A stretch of 64,000 nt of DNA from JAGOEY01 sp017997515 (GCA_026314275.1 CP111109.1:248001-312000), one strand, 5' to 3'. Positions 7,976-17,885 are shown, counted from the first letter of the stretch. Numbers and translations: made by a program. Notes: generated by a model not told the origin, from the sequence alone.

Positions 7976-9463
7976 TTACACCCGTTCAAACACCGCCATG
8001 CTTTCGACGTGCGCGGTGTGCGGGAACATGTTGACCATCCCCGCCGCCACACAGCGGTAACCGGCGCGGTGCACCAGCAGGCCCGCGTCGCGCGCCAGGG
8101 TGCCGGGGTTACAGCTGACGTAGACGATGCGCTGCGGGGGCGTCCAGCCTAGGCTGGAGGGTTTGGGTTCCAGCACGGCGGGTGGGGTGTCCGTACCGTC
8201 CTCGGCACCGGGCGGCGGCAGGCCCAGCTCGCGTTCGTTTAATTCGGCCAAGGCCTTGAACAGCGCAAACGCGCCGTCGCGCGGGGGGTCCACCAGCCAT
8301 TTGTCGGCGCTGCCGTCCAACATCAGCATCTCGGGGGTCATCTCGAACAGGTCGCGCGCTACAAATTGTGTAGCTGCAAGCGCACGTCCATGGGGCGCTG
8401 AGAGCCTATTTTTCTCATAATTCTCGCGCGAACGGGCCACCAGTGTCTCGCTGCCTTCGATGCCCAGCACTTCACGCGCCTGGGTTGCCAGCGGTAGCGT
8501 GAAGTTGCCCAGGCCACAGAACCAGTCGATCACCCGCTCGTGCGGCTTCGCGTCCAGCAAACGCAGTGCACGCGACACCAGCACGCGGTTGATGTGGGGG
8601 TTGACCTGGGTGAAGTCGGTGGGTTTAAACGGCATGGTGATGCCGAAGTCGGGCAGCGCGTACGACAGCGTGGGGCCACCCTCGTCCAGCAGGTGCACGG
8701 TTTCAGGCCCTTTGGGCTGCAGCCACCATTGCAGGGTATGGGCGGGCTCCTGGGCCGTCTGCGCGGCGGCAAACACGCGCAGCCGCTCCAGGTCGGCAGC
8801 GCTCAGCGGCTCCATGTGGCGCAGCACCAGCGCGGTGACGTTATCGCCACAGGCCAGCTCGATCTGGGGCAGGGTTTCGCGGGCGTCCATCGACGCAATC
8901 AGTGCACGCAGCGGCAGCAGCATGGCGCTCACATGCGGCGGCAGCACGGGGCAGACGGACATGTCGGCCACATAGCGGCTTTTGCGCTCGTGAAAGCCCA
9001 CCAGCACCGCGCCCTTTTTGACCACATACCGCACCGACAGGCGGGCGCGGTAGCGGTAGCCCCAGGACGGGCCTTCGATCGGGCGCATCACCGTCTCGGC
9101 GCGCACTTTGCCCAGGTGCCAGAGGTTGTCTTCCAGCACGCGCTGTTTGGACGCCACCTGCGCGCCGGTGTGCAGGTGCTGCATCTTGCAGCCGCCGCAC
9201 GAGCCGCCATGCAGGCCGAAATGCGGGCAGCCGGGGCGCACGCGCTGGGCCGACTCATGGTGGATGGCCGTGACGGTGGCCATCTCCCAGTTGTTCTTCT
9301 TGCGGTAGGTCTTGGCGCTGACCAGCTCGAAGGGCAAGGCACCTTCGACAAAAACGACTTTGCCATCGGCCTTGTGGGCGATGCCTTGTGCTTCGAGGTC
9401 CAGGGATTCAATGGCAAGCCACTCGGGTGGCTGCTCGGGGGTGTTCTGCGTGGGGTCTGTCAT
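7976..9463 (-). CDS. rlmD: 23S rRNA (uracil-C5)-methyltransferase RlmD
   Basis: Makes m5U1939 in 23S rRNA using S-adenosylmethionine. The 495-residue protein has an N-terminal TRAM-like region, then Fe-S cluster cysteines (PGCPHFGLHGGSCGGCKMQHL with a later SVCPVLP), the SAM-binding VIDWFCGLGNFTLPLA and the catalytic nucleophile in IVYVSCNPGTLARD. Two insertions make it longer than the roughly 430-residue E. coli enzyme: a Pro-rich stretch near residue 425, and the palindromic-repeat segment ENYEKNRLSAPHGRALAATQ near residue 360. It is downstream of rpoS on the same strand, with a 48-base gap. Confidence 0.93.
   Translation of the reverse strand: MTDPTQNTPEQPPEWLAIESLDLEAQGIAHKADGKVVFVEGALPFELVSAKTYRKKNNWEMATVTAIHHESAQRVRPGCPHFGLHGGSCGGCKMQHLHTGAQVASKQRVLEDNLWHLGKVRAETVMRPIEGPSWGYRYRARLSVRYVVKKGAVLVGFHERKSRYVADMSVCPVLPPHVSAMLLPLRALIASMDARETLPQIELACGDNVTALVLRHMEPLSAADLERLRVFAAAQTAQEPAHTLQWWLQPKGPETVHLLDEGGPTLSYALPDFGITMPFKPTDFTQVNPHINRVLVSRALRLLDAKPHERVIDWFCGLGNFTLPLATQAREVLGIEGSETLVARSRENYEKNRLSAPHGRALAATQFVARDLFEMTPEMLMLDGSADKWLVDPPRDGAFALFKALAELNERELGLPPPGAEDGTDTPPAVLEPKPSSLGWTPPQRIVYVSCNPGTLARDAGLLVHRAGYRCVAAGMVNMFPHTAHVESMAVFERV
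8359..8416 (+). repeat. Intragenic palindromic repeat, copy 3 (in rlmD)
   Basis: GTAGCTGCAAGCGC, ten-base spacer, GGCGCTGAGAGCCTATTTTT. It lies antisense to rlmD and keeps the frame. Confidence 0.75.
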
Positions 9464-9511
9464 CCCCCGATTGTCTCAGGCCGCAGGCGGGGCGGGCCGG
9501 GAACTGAACCG

Positions 9512-10549
9512 TTACCAGAACGTGTCGCGCGAGATGCCGCTGCGGTCGAGCTGGCGGCGCAGTTTGTGCAGCGCCTCGTTCTGGATCTGGCGCACACGTT
9601 CACGCGTCAGGGCCAGGTCCTGGCTCAGCACCTCCAAGGTTTGTGGTTCCCCGCCGTGCAGGCCAAAACGGCCTTCGAGCACCTGTTTTTCCCGCTTGGT
9701 CAAAGCGCCCACCCAGCCGTCGAGCAGCCGCTCCACTTCGTGCGACTGCGCGGTATCGGGAGGGTCGGCGGCGGCTTCGTCCACCACGGTGTCCTGCAAC
9801 GTGTTGCCGTCGCCCGACTTGTCGAGCCCGGCGTCGAGGGAACGGGGTGTTTCGGCCAGCGCCAGCAGGTCGGCCACGTCCTGCACGTCACGCCCCAGCA
9901 AGGCGGCGATGTCTTCCACCCGCACGCCGTCGGGGCGCTGTTCGGCCAGGCGGGTGTCGGCCTCCAGCGTGCGGCGCGCCCGCAGCACCTGCTGCAGTTC
10001 ACGCACCACGTGTACGGGCAGGCGGATGGTGCGGCCCTGCGTCACCACGGCCCGGTCCACCGCCTGGCGGATCCACCAGGTGGCGTAGGTGGAGAACCGG
10101 AAACCCCGCTCGGGCTCGAATTTCTCGATGGCGTGCATCAGGCCCAGGTTGCCTTCCTCGATCAGGTCCGACAAGGGCACGCCCCGGCCCAGGCTGCCCT
10201 TGGCGATGCTGACCACCAGCCGCAGGTTGTGTTCGATCATGGACTGGCGCGCAGCAAAGTCGCCCGCACGTGCCAACACGGCGGTGGCATATTCTTCGTC
10301 GGGGGTGAACAGGCTGGTGCGGCGCACCTCGCGCAGGTAACGGGTCAGGGTGTCAGCCGAGCCGTCCGGGTCGGCCGCCAGCTCCAGGGGTTCGGGCAGC
10401 GCGGCGTCAACGTCGGCCGGCTCATCAGCTCCTAAATCCATAACATCTCGCGCAGTCTGAACGGGCGCAGGAGGCTTTTTTTTCTCAGAAAAAAGCACCT
10501 GGGGCGCTGGTTGCACGGCGGACAAGGGGTGAGAGCGGTGCTGGGGCAT
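9512..10549 (-). CDS. rpoS: Stationary-phase sigma factor RpoS
   Basis: RNA polymerase sigma factor for the general stress and stationary-phase response. The 345-residue protein has region 1.2 (DTLTRYLREVRRTSLFTPDEEYATA), region 2 (LIEEGNLGLMHAIEKFEPERGFRFSTYATWWIRQAVDRA, split here for description), region 3 and the region 4 helix-turn-helix (ALTRERVRQIQNEALHKLRRQL). The region between about residues 18 and 45 is a palindromic-repeat insert (SEKKKPPAPVQTARDVMDL) in the disordered N-terminus. In most beta- and gammaproteobacteria rpoS follows nlpD directly; here the pga operon separates them, so rpoS needs a promoter in the 143 bases before it or in pgaD. Confidence 0.95.
   Translation of the reverse strand: MPQHRSHPLSAVQPAPQVLFSEKKKPPAPVQTARDVMDLGADEPADVDAALPEPLELAADPDGSADTLTRYLREVRRTSLFTPDEEYATAVLARAGDFAARQSMIEHNLRLVVSIAKGSLGRGVPLSDLIEEGNLGLMHAIEKFEPERGFRFSTYATWWIRQAVDRAVVTQGRTIRLPVHVVRELQQVLRARRTLEADTRLAEQRPDGVRVEDIAALLGRDVQDVADLLALAETPRSLDAGLDKSGDGNTLQDTVVDEAAADPPDTAQSHEVERLLDGWVGALTKREKQVLEGRFGLHGGEPQTLEVLSQDLALTRERVRQIQNEALHKLRRQLDRSGISRDTFW
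10426..10492 (+). repeat. Intragenic palindromic repeat, copy 4 (in rpoS)
   Basis: CAGCTCCTAAATCCATAAC, then TCGCGC, a nine-base spacer, GGGCGCAGGAGGC and a T8 run. It is antisense to the 5' part of rpoS, with the frame kept. Confidence 0.7.
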
Positions 10550-10692
10550 GGCGTACCTCGTTGAGGGAACCAGTATGCGGGAAGCCCCTGTATGCAGGTG
10601 TAACCGACCCCGGTTTGCCTCGAAACAACTGCCGCCCCTTGGCTGCCACAGAACCTTTTTTGGAAGAAAACCGGCAGCGCAGTGGTGGTGTT

Positions 10693-11196
10693 TCAGGCCG
10701 GCACCAGCGGTGGCCGTACACCCCTGTCTGCCAGCAACTGCGCCGCATCGGGCACGGGTGTTGGCATGGGGCCCTGCCCGACCTGCACCTGGTGGATGGT
10801 GCCGCGTTCATCATGGTGCACCGTCATCACCCGTGCGGCATGCATGCCATGCAGCACTTCCGGACTGAGGCCAAAACTGGCCCCCAGTTCCTGGTTGCTG
10901 AGATTTCCAACCAGCTTGCGACGCTCCTCCCGGCCCCGGTAGGCGTTGTATTTCGCCCATGCCACCACAACCGCCCCATTCAACAGCGCGATCAGTGCAT
11001 AGAGAAGCAAGCTGCCCGTTAAGGCGGAGAGCATGCCGCTCTCCCCTACCGCAGTCAGCACCAACGGTTGTTTCAGGACCCCAAGCACATCGCGCAGGAA
11101 CAGGTACATGAAGAAGACCCACATGACCAAGGTGAGCAGAAACTCAAAGGCATAAGCCAGCCTGGAGCGGGGCGTAAAAATAAGAGGATTTTTCAT
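10693..11196 (-). CDS. pgaD: Poly-beta-1,6-GlcNAc biosynthesis protein PgaD
   Basis: Small inner-membrane partner of the PgaC glycosyltransferase; in E. coli c-di-GMP binding at the PgaC-PgaD interface activates polymer synthesis. The 167-residue protein has two membrane segments (FEFLLTLVMWVFFMYLFL and ALTGSLLLYALIALLNGAVVV) followed by YNAYRGREERR, typical of PgaD. It then has a cytoplasmic tail with ELGASFGLSPEVL. ATG 11196 overlaps the pgaC stop as ATGA and matches the family start. It is the last gene of pgaABCD, 143 bases before rpoS. Confidence 0.88.
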   Translation of the reverse strand: MKNPLIFTPRSRLAYAFEFLLTLVMWVFFMYLFLRDVLGVLKQPLVLTAVGESGMLSALTGSLLLYALIALLNGAVVVAWAKYNAYRGREERRKLVGNLSNQELGASFGLSPEVLHGMHAARVMTVHHDERGTIHQVQVGQGPMPTPVPDAAQLLADRGVRPPLVPA

Positions 11197-12524
11197 GAGG
11201 GTAACCTTCCGATACCGCGGTCGGGACTGACCCAGCGCGCGCGTTTGCGACGTGTGAGCATGACTTTGGGAAAACTCACCAAGGTCGTGAACAGGCTGAG
11301 CATCCAGTACACCACCGGGTACCAAATCATCCAGTACAAGGAAGACAACAGGTTTTTCTCGTAGCGCCGGTCAATCATCAAACTGGTCAGAAACTGCAGC
11401 ACACAGACACTGGCCAAGACCAGCCCGGTGAAAGCGGGTGGAGCCAGTGTCTCCACCCGCAGCGATTCGGGCAACGGCGCCAGCAGATTCAGCAGATACA
11501 ACAACACTGTCCAGGCAAAGGTGAAGGCCCATGCCGTGGAGAAGCAGTACTCCAGGCCCAGCAGCCACATCCGGCGGTGGCGCCAATCCCACAGGCCACT
11601 GCTGTTCTTGATGAACACCTCGGCCCCTCCCTGGGCCCAACGCAGGCGCTGCTTCCACAGCCCACGCAAGGTTTCGGGCATCAGGATCCAGCACAGGCCA
11701 CGGGGTTCGAAAAAGACCGCCCAATGGCGCTTCTGCAGCTTCCAGCTGATGTCGATGTCTTCGGTAATCATGTCCGGGCTCCAGTAACCCACATCATCCA
11801 GCGCCTTGCGACGGAATGCGGCCACCACACCCGAAACCGTAAACACCTGGCCATACACACGCTGGGATCGCTTGATCAAGCCGATGATGGAAGAGAACTC
11901 CCCCACCTGCAGGCGTCCCACCAGAGTGGAGCGCGTGCGCACACGCGGATTCCCCGTCACTGCACCCACACGTGGAAACTTCGCCAGAGGTGCCACCAGG
12001 TACGCAACCGCATCCCGATCGAGCAAGGCATCACCATCGATACACACCAGGTATTCACTGCGGGCCGCCGCAGCACCCGCCTGCAAGGCAATGGCCTTGC
12101 CCTGGTTGCGCGCCAGGTGGACCACCCGCAGGCGTTTGTCGGTGGCAACCAGTTGGTCCAGGATCTGGCCTGTGTCGTCCGAGGAGCCATCGTTCACCGC
12201 GATCACTTCAATGTGGGTGTAACGCTGCCTGAGCGCAGCCTCAATGGTTTCGTGGACGTTGCTGCCTTCGTTGAAGCACGGAATGACCACCGACACCAGG
12301 GGGTTGCCTGGAATGTCCGGCGCAGGCACCTGGTCGCCCCAGGGCCAGTGGCGTTCAAGGTTGAACCAGAAGTAAGCCCCGCCCACGATCCAGATCCCGG
12401 ACATGAACAAGGGGTAAAAAAATACAAACCCCATGATCACCGGCGTGGCAAACGTCAGGAAAAGAACCAGGGGGATACACAAGGCCAATGCCAGTGCCAG
12501 CAGGGGAAATGCGCGCTTCATCAT
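11193..12524 (-). CDS. pgaC: Poly-beta-1,6-N-acetyl-D-glucosamine synthase PgaC
   Basis: Family 2 membrane glycosyltransferase that polymerises UDP-GlcNAc into poly-beta-1,6-GlcNAc and moves the chain across the inner membrane. The 443-residue protein has two N-terminal membrane segments, the GT2 motifs VVIPCFNEGSNVHETIEAAL, VNDGSSDDT, CIDGDALLDRDA (the DxD), TEDIDISWKLQ and QRLRWAQGG (the QxxRW motif), and C-terminal membrane segments. The ATG at 12524 (or the adjacent one at 12521) overlaps the pgaB stop. It is the third gene of a complete pgaABCD set. Confidence 0.95.
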   Translation of the reverse strand: MMKRAFPLLALALALCIPLVLFLTFATPVIMGFVFFYPLFMSGIWIVGGAYFWFNLERHWPWGDQVPAPDIPGNPLVSVVIPCFNEGSNVHETIEAALRQRYTHIEVIAVNDGSSDDTGQILDQLVATDKRLRVVHLARNQGKAIALQAGAAAARSEYLVCIDGDALLDRDAVAYLVAPLAKFPRVGAVTGNPRVRTRSTLVGRLQVGEFSSIIGLIKRSQRVYGQVFTVSGVVAAFRRKALDDVGYWSPDMITEDIDISWKLQKRHWAVFFEPRGLCWILMPETLRGLWKQRLRWAQGGAEVFIKNSSGLWDWRHRRMWLLGLEYCFSTAWAFTFAWTVLLYLLNLLAPLPESLRVETLAPPAFTGLVLASVCVLQFLTSLMIDRRYEKNLLSSLYWMIWYPVVYWMLSLFTTLVSFPKVMLTRRKRARWVSPDRGIGRLPS

Positions 12525-14558
12525 GGCTGTATGAACCAATAGTTGGACAGGTTGGAGCGCAACACGTGCAGATCGGGATGGTTCTTCACGAAGTTGTCCG
12601 GGTAGTAGCCGTAGTTGAGTGCCCCGCGTTGTTGCAAACGCTGCATCCAGCCCACGAGCTGTTCGTTCGGTACAGGCTGGGCCTGGGGTTGGGCCCGCCA
12701 ATCCAGGGCCTGCAACTCAAACACGGTGCGGCCCAAGGCACCGGGGCGTCGCGCGACGGCATCCACCAACCGGTCCAGCCAGGGGTTGATTTCGTTGGTG
12801 GGGACGTTCTCCATCAAGGGCATGGCCATGGGGGCGGTCCAGTCGTAGGCCTGCAGAAAATCGTCCAGATTTTGTGCAAACCACGTCTCGCTCTCGGGCT
12901 GCAGGATGGGCTGGGCAAAGATGTTGCGCGCGGTCAGGACCTGCTCACCCCGGATGGCGCGCACACGCTGGCGCAGCTCCAAGGTGAAATCAACCAGGTA
13001 TTTGCTTTTGAAACGTGTCCAGCGTTGCAGCGTGTCGGGGTCGGCACGCAAGGCCTGCGGCGAAGCCGGTAGCCCGGCCGCAGCATAGGCAGCCAGCGCC
13101 TGGGGGCCGACGTCCTCAAAGTCAGACAGGATGGCATCGTCATGGAAAAGCACCCCTGCAAAAGCACTGTGTTTGGCCAGGTCCTCGTACACATCACCGA
13201 TCTTGCGGCGCACGGTGGGGTCAAAGGGTGACAGGCGCTGGTATTGCCCGGCCGCCACCGTGGTGGCGCCGGTGTGCTGGTTCCAGCTCTGCACATGCGG
13301 CAGCAAGGGGTCGCCAAAGTCATAGGAGAGCACGGGCATCCAGGCATACACACTGACGCCGGCACGGGTTTGCAGCTGCCACGCTGCCCGGCCAAACAGG
13401 TCGGCACGCATGGGCATCCAGCGGTTGGGGAAATACAGCTCACGGACCGTACCGTCCCCCTTGGGGTCGGCAAACGCCTGCAGGTAGACGGTGGATATCC
13501 GCATATCCTTGACCCGCTGCACCAGCAGGCCCAGGTTTTTCTCGGTCTCCACAGGATCGCTGGAATAGACATAGTCCAGATCCACATGGGCAACCCGCGC
13601 AACCTGGGGGTTTTGCACATTGCTGACCATTCGCGCAAACTCACTCAGCGAAGGGGCATCGGCAACCAGGATGCGCGGAATGGTGTCCAGTTTCTGGATG
13701 TCCCCCAAGCCATTGCCCAAGATCATGAAAAGCTGGTAACCCTGCTGCTTGGCTTCGGCGATCACCTCGGCGCTGGGGGCTCCGTAAGGCCAGACCCATA
13801 CACGGGGCGACTGGCCTGTAACCTGCCGAATTTTCTGGGTGATGGTGGTGATGTCTTTGCGTGTGCGCTCCCGGAATGCCCCATCACTTTCGTAGGTACC
13901 CGTTTTCGCATCAAAAATACGGGTCACCGCCACCGGCTGCATGCTGCCCTGCGGGTTGGCCTGCACCCCGTAGTGCATGTTCTGTGTATGGGCCCCAATT
14001 TCCACCAGCCCGGAGTCGGCAATCGCCTTGATTTGCGCCCAGGTGGCGATCTGCTCCCGGGGTGTGGGCAAACCACCAAAGTCAACCTCCTGGCCCTGCG
14101 GGGTGTCCACCCAGGTGCCCACCGGAGCCAGGACTGCGGGCCATTGAAACGTCCTCAACACCGGCAAAACGCGGTGAAAAAAGCTGCTGAAACCATCGTC
14201 AAACGTCAACAACGTGGCTTTGGGCGGCAGCGCTGGCCCCCCCTTGGCGCGCGGCCAGAATCTGCGCAATGGAAACAGGCTGGTAGCCGTTCTCGCGCAG
14301 CCAGTTGAATTGCTCGATCAGGTTGTCTGTGCGCACAGCCACATACCGCTGGTCTGCCACGGTGTCATTCACATCGTGGTACGACAGGGTGACAAACTGG
14401 TTGTGTGGCCAGGCGGCCTCAGCGGGCCCTGCCAGACGGTCCTTGGGGGCGACGAATACGGGAATGTCCCGCGCCCATGTCGCAGGTGCGAAAAACACCG
14501 ACGCCAGCAGCACCGCCAACACGCTGGAAAGTCGCAGAAAAGAAAACAAAAAAGACAT
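12521..14558 (-). pseudogene. pgaB: Poly-beta-1,6-GlcNAc N-deacetylase PgaB, frameshifted in a G7/C7 run
   Basis: Outer-membrane/periplasmic de-N-acetylase needed for polymer export. Two overlapping frames together make a full PgaB of about 678 residues. The first (14558-14199) has the signal sequence and VTLSYHDVND; the second holds ATLLTFDDGFSSFFHRV, VEIGAHTQNMHYG and the C-terminal glycoside-hydrolase-like domain (YLQAFADPKGDG onward). The break is at the C7 run at 14237-14243 (G7 on the coding strand): with six G the frames join as ARQGGPALPPKATLLTFDDG. As written, translation stops shortly after the break. Neighbouring pga genes are intact, so either this is a sequencing error, a recent loss, or a phase-variable tract. 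Confidence 0.88.
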
Positions 14559-14569
14559 GGCAAAAAATC

Positions 14570-17062
14570 TTAGAAACGGTAGTTGAGGTCAAAGGCCAAG
14601 CGCTGGTGGCGCTCTTGTTTGCCGTCATAAGGACGTCGGGTGATGGAGTACGTCAGACCGACTTCCAGCACATCGTTCCAGCGGAACCGCTGGCCATACC
14701 CCAGTGTGGCGACACCCCCCGTGCCATACCCCTTCTGGGCGTACGCACCGAAGCCCAGCAGCACGTTCTGCGTCCAGGAGGTTTCATAACGCCGGTACAT
14801 GACATGGTTCAGCGACAGCACCGGGCTGAACATCAGGTCCGACTCCGGCGCGAAGTAAGGCCCTCCCGGCTGGCTGTTGTGGTTGCTTTCCAGGCCCAGC
14901 AGCAGGTCGGCATTCCAGTGGGGCCGTGTGTACAGACGCTCGCGCCCATTGAGGCTCACGGCCGTGCTGCGGTTGCCATCCGAAAAATCGAGGCCAGATA
15001 CACCCAGCGACCACTCTCTGCGTTCGTTGGCACGCCAACGCAGGCTGGCACCCGCGCTGTTGGCCGTGATGTTGCTGTGTAAAGCCCGCAGCGGTGTGCT
15101 GCGCGCGAGTCGCTCCAGGTCCAGCCCGACCGCCCAGTGGTCACTGATGTCGTGGTTCACGGCCAGGCGTGCGCCGGTGCGTGCACCGTGGCCGAACTGG
15201 TGGCTGGACACCTCCACCTCTGCAGTGTTGTCACGCACACGCCACTCCAGGCCCGCGCGCCCCAGGCGATGGCGCCCTCTGCCCTCGGCGAAATCACCCA
15301 CGCCATAACCCATGCCCGCAAAAAGCCGCCAGTCATGCGCCAAGGGAGCGGTGTACACGGCCGTATCGACGCCATAGTCGCGGCTGCCCAGCGCGGGATT
15401 CTCGGACGATCTTCCGCGGTACCCGGACACCTGCAGCTCGGCCATGTGGTGCACATCACGCAGGCGGTCCAGACGCCGCGCCTGGGCATTTTCAGGAAAC
15501 CGCGCAATGCTGTCGTCAGCCAGGACACCCATCTGGCGCCACTCCTGCAAGGCCAGTGCGGTGTGGCCTTGTTGCACCTGCAGCCCCAGGTTGCGGGGCT
15601 CCAGGGCTTCCGCCATCTTGAGGCTGATCTCGGACCGGCGAGGCTGGCTGCGTGCGCGGTACAAACCGGCAAGGGTGCTACGTAGTCCCTGGTTGCCGGG
15701 TGCCATTTCCAGCATGGACTCCATCCGTTGCTGGGCTTGCGGCATGTCTTCGGCAAAACTATGGACCAGTGCTGCCTGCACCTTTGCATCCATCAGCAGG
15801 TCATTTTCAACCGGGGCTGCACCTTCCAAATAACGGGTGGGGCCTTGGTTTTGGGCGGCTTGGTCTGCCAGTGCCACGGCCTCATCGAGCTGCTCGGTCT
15901 CCACCAGCGCATAGATGAGGGACACCGCATCTTGCACGCGCAGCTCCTCACTGCGGTCTGGGAGCGTGTCAAGTTCGCGGTAAAGCACCAGCGCTTGTTC
16001 AGGCTGGCGCAGGTACATGTACGCCGAAGCCGCCCACCGCTTGGCATACGCGGGAACAGGCACACCTTCGCGCAGCAGTGCTTCGTACTCTGTAATCAGC
16101 GCCTGCATATGGAAGCGTGTGTGTAACGCCCCCAGGCGATCGATCCGGATACGGACCAGATCCGCCCCCGCCTCGGAATCACTGTGCCAAGCCGTCAGCA
16201 GCGGCGCGTAGTAGGCCAGCGCACGGTCGGAAACATCAAAACGCGTTGGTTCATTGCGGCTCTCAATCTCCGCCAGACCCACCAATTCCGCACCACGCGC
16301 GGCCTGCAAGGAGCGCAGCTGCGCCCGCGTCACCAGCTCTGGGTGCGCCAAGGCCATGTTCAGTGCGGCGTACGACATGTTCAACTGCGGCAACAGTGCC
16401 ATGTTCTGCTGCAACACTTCGGCGTTTCGAGGTGCCAGCTCACGCGCCAGGCTGAGCTGCTCTTTGGCATCAAAAAGACGTCCCGCGCGCATGTGCACAT
16501 AGGCCAGCGCAAGCAGTTTTTGCGGGTTCTTGGGGTCTTGCACAAGTAATTGCTTCGCGAGCGGCAGAGCCTTCTGGTCCTGTCCTGCATCCGCCAGGGT
16601 CATCACCAACGCAAGCGGCAACTCTGCGTTGGCAGGCTCGCGTGCCACCACGGTCTCCAGCAGGCTCACCGCCGCACCCCATTGCTGCACATTTCGGTAA
16701 GCCCGTGCCGCGGCCGCCATGGCGCGTGTGGGCATGGGCACGGAGTTGGCATAACGCGTATAAACCTCGACCGCCTCACGGTCCTGCCCAGCCCATTGGG
16801 CGATTTCCACCCAATCGGAGATGTAGCGGGCGCTGTCGGGGGTGTTCATGGGCTGGGAGCGCAAAAACTCCAGTGCCGCATGGGGTTTGCCTGCCCGCGC
16901 CTGTGCAATCAGGTTGTCATAAGCCGGTGCCGCAGCCCATGCCCCTTGAACAAAACAAAGCAGCAAAAAAACAGCGCTGCGCTGGCGCGTGCGCAAGACG
17001 GATCGCTTGTCCCCCCGAAGGATTTCGGTACTGAACGGATGGTAAAAATCGAGAAAACGCAT
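14570..17062 (-). CDS. pgaA: Poly-beta-1,6-GlcNAc export porin PgaA
   Basis: Outer-membrane exporter of the deacetylated polysaccharide. About 830 residues: signal sequence (SAVFLLLCFVQGAWAAAP), a long alpha-helical TPR superhelix (repeats such as PANAELPLALVMTLADAGQD and AYVHMRAGRLFDAKEQLSLA), and a C-terminal beta-barrel ending in LAFDLNYRF, an aromatic-terminated outer-membrane signature. Start choice is weak. ATG 17062 gives a long N-terminus without a clear ribosome site; TTG 16996 with GGGGGGA upstream would begin just before the signal sequence. It is the first gene of the operon, 11 bases before pgaB; its upstream region is AT-rich. Confidence 0.88.
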   Translation of the reverse strand: MRFLDFYHPFSTEILRGDKRSVLRTRQRSAVFLLLCFVQGAWAAAPAYDNLIAQARAGKPHAALEFLRSQPMNTPDSARYISDWVEIAQWAGQDREAVEVYTRYANSVPMPTRAMAAAARAYRNVQQWGAAVSLLETVVAREPANAELPLALVMTLADAGQDQKALPLAKQLLVQDPKNPQKLLALAYVHMRAGRLFDAKEQLSLARELAPRNAEVLQQNMALLPQLNMSYAALNMALAHPELVTRAQLRSLQAARGAELVGLAEIESRNEPTRFDVSDRALAYYAPLLTAWHSDSEAGADLVRIRIDRLGALHTRFHMQALITEYEALLREGVPVPAYAKRWAASAYMYLRQPEQALVLYRELDTLPDRSEELRVQDAVSLIYALVETEQLDEAVALADQAAQNQGPTRYLEGAAPVENDLLMDAKVQAALVHSFAEDMPQAQQRMESMLEMAPGNQGLRSTLAGLYRARSQPRRSEISLKMAEALEPRNLGLQVQQGHTALALQEWRQMGVLADDSIARFPENAQARRLDRLRDVHHMAELQVSGYRGRSSENPALGSRDYGVDTAVYTAPLAHDWRLFAGMGYGVGDFAEGRGRHRLGRAGLEWRVRDNTAEVEVSSHQFGHGARTGARLAVNHDISDHWAVGLDLERLARSTPLRALHSNITANSAGASLRWRANERREWSLGVSGLDFSDGNRSTAVSLNGRERLYTRPHWNADLLLGLESNHNSQPGGPYFAPESDLMFSPVLSLNHVMYRRYETSWTQNVLLGFGAYAQKGYGTGGVATLGYGQRFRWNDVLEVGLTYSITRRPYDGKQERHQRLAFDLNYRF

Positions 17063-17473
17063 GGGAATTATGAACAATCCACGGGACGAAAAACGCCCCC
17101 AAGATCCAGGGAAAAGTTGGCAAAACAAACTACAAAAGTTCATTCTCAGAAGCCATTTTTGGAGGACTTTTTTCAAAAAACCACAAAAAAATCATGGCCA
17201 ACCGTGATATTTGCGGATAAAGGAACTAGTTCACACTTCGCCTAACAGAAATAGCCATTGAATGCAACACATCGTAATAATTAACGCCATTGCGCTGCCC
17301 TGCGATGCACGCACTGGTCATTGCAATCCATCTGCAAAACAGGAATAGGCGCTCAAGGTTCGAGCCCAGCAGGCTGCTACCGCGCGTTGTTTAGGAACAG
17401 CTGCATCACACGTGTGGAGAATCGCGAGCAGTGTTCATGCAAGCTTGGGTAAACCACTTGTGTCCGACCGTGT
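17063..17473. promoter_or_regulatory. AT-rich region upstream of pgaA
   Basis: About 400 bases without a supported gene. Bases 17080-17300 are markedly richer in A and T than the surroundings, including runs such as CTTTTTTCAAAAAACC near 17168, and should hold the pgaA promoter and its control sites. I could not assign a -10/-35 pair with confidence. Confidence 0.35.
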
Positions 17474-17835
17474 TCAAAGGGACAAGGCCCCACAGGCCCG
17501 GGTTAAACCAGTCGCCAATCCCGCGCCCTGCCCCACGTGGGTGTCCCAGCCGCCCACATCGACAAAGCCCAGGTCAAACCGGTACCGCATCAGCCGTGCC
17601 ATACGCCGGGCCACCAGCTCGAAGCAGCGTTGTTGCGGCTGGCGGCGTCCATTTCGGCCTGGACGGTGCTCTGCACCTGGTCGTGCACGGCAAAACCTGC
17701 GTTCACGGCCTGTGACAGCGCGGTGTTGCGGTACATGGCCTTCGATCACCTTGCTCTGGCGCGCATCAATGCCCTGGCGCCCATGTTGGCCACGCTGGTG
17801 TCGCCACGCAAGGCAATCGACAACGGGTCGGTGAA
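17474..17835 (-). pseudogene. Remnant of a DUF1501-family gene
   Basis: Fragments of a DUF1501 (Tat-exported, sulfatase-like) protein appear in different minus-strand frames. They are FTDPLSIALRGDTSVANMGA near 17830-17770, DARQSKVIEG and MYRNTALSQAVNAGFAVHDQ near 17740-17680, and RYRFDLGFVDVGGWDTHVGQG near 17590-17530. At least two frameshifts and loss of both ends make it non-functional. It lies between pgaA and nlpD and may record an older insertion or deletion at this locus. The family name is recalled from sequence pattern and not searched. Confidence 0.6.
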
Positions 17836-17850
17836 GGTTATGGGGAAAGC

Positions 17851-17882
17851 CGGAACGCAGTCCGCGAAGCCTGGGGGGGTGT
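17851..17882 (-). repeat. 3'-gene-end repeat, copy 3 (partial, after nlpD)
   Basis: Only the gene-proximal part is present: on the minus strand CACACCCCCCCAGGCTTCGCGGACTGC, starting about four bases after the nlpD stop. The hairpin part is missing and the DUF1501 remnant follows. Confidence 0.6.
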
Positions 17883-17885
17883 GCT

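Noticed and set aside
8540..10435. 631-codon plus-strand open frame opposite rlmD and rpoS
   Set aside because: It spans two conserved minus-strand genes in antisense and shows no family pattern.
13244..14308. Long plus-strand open frame opposite pgaB
   Set aside because: It is antisense to a conserved deacetylase; long antisense frames are common in GC-rich genes.
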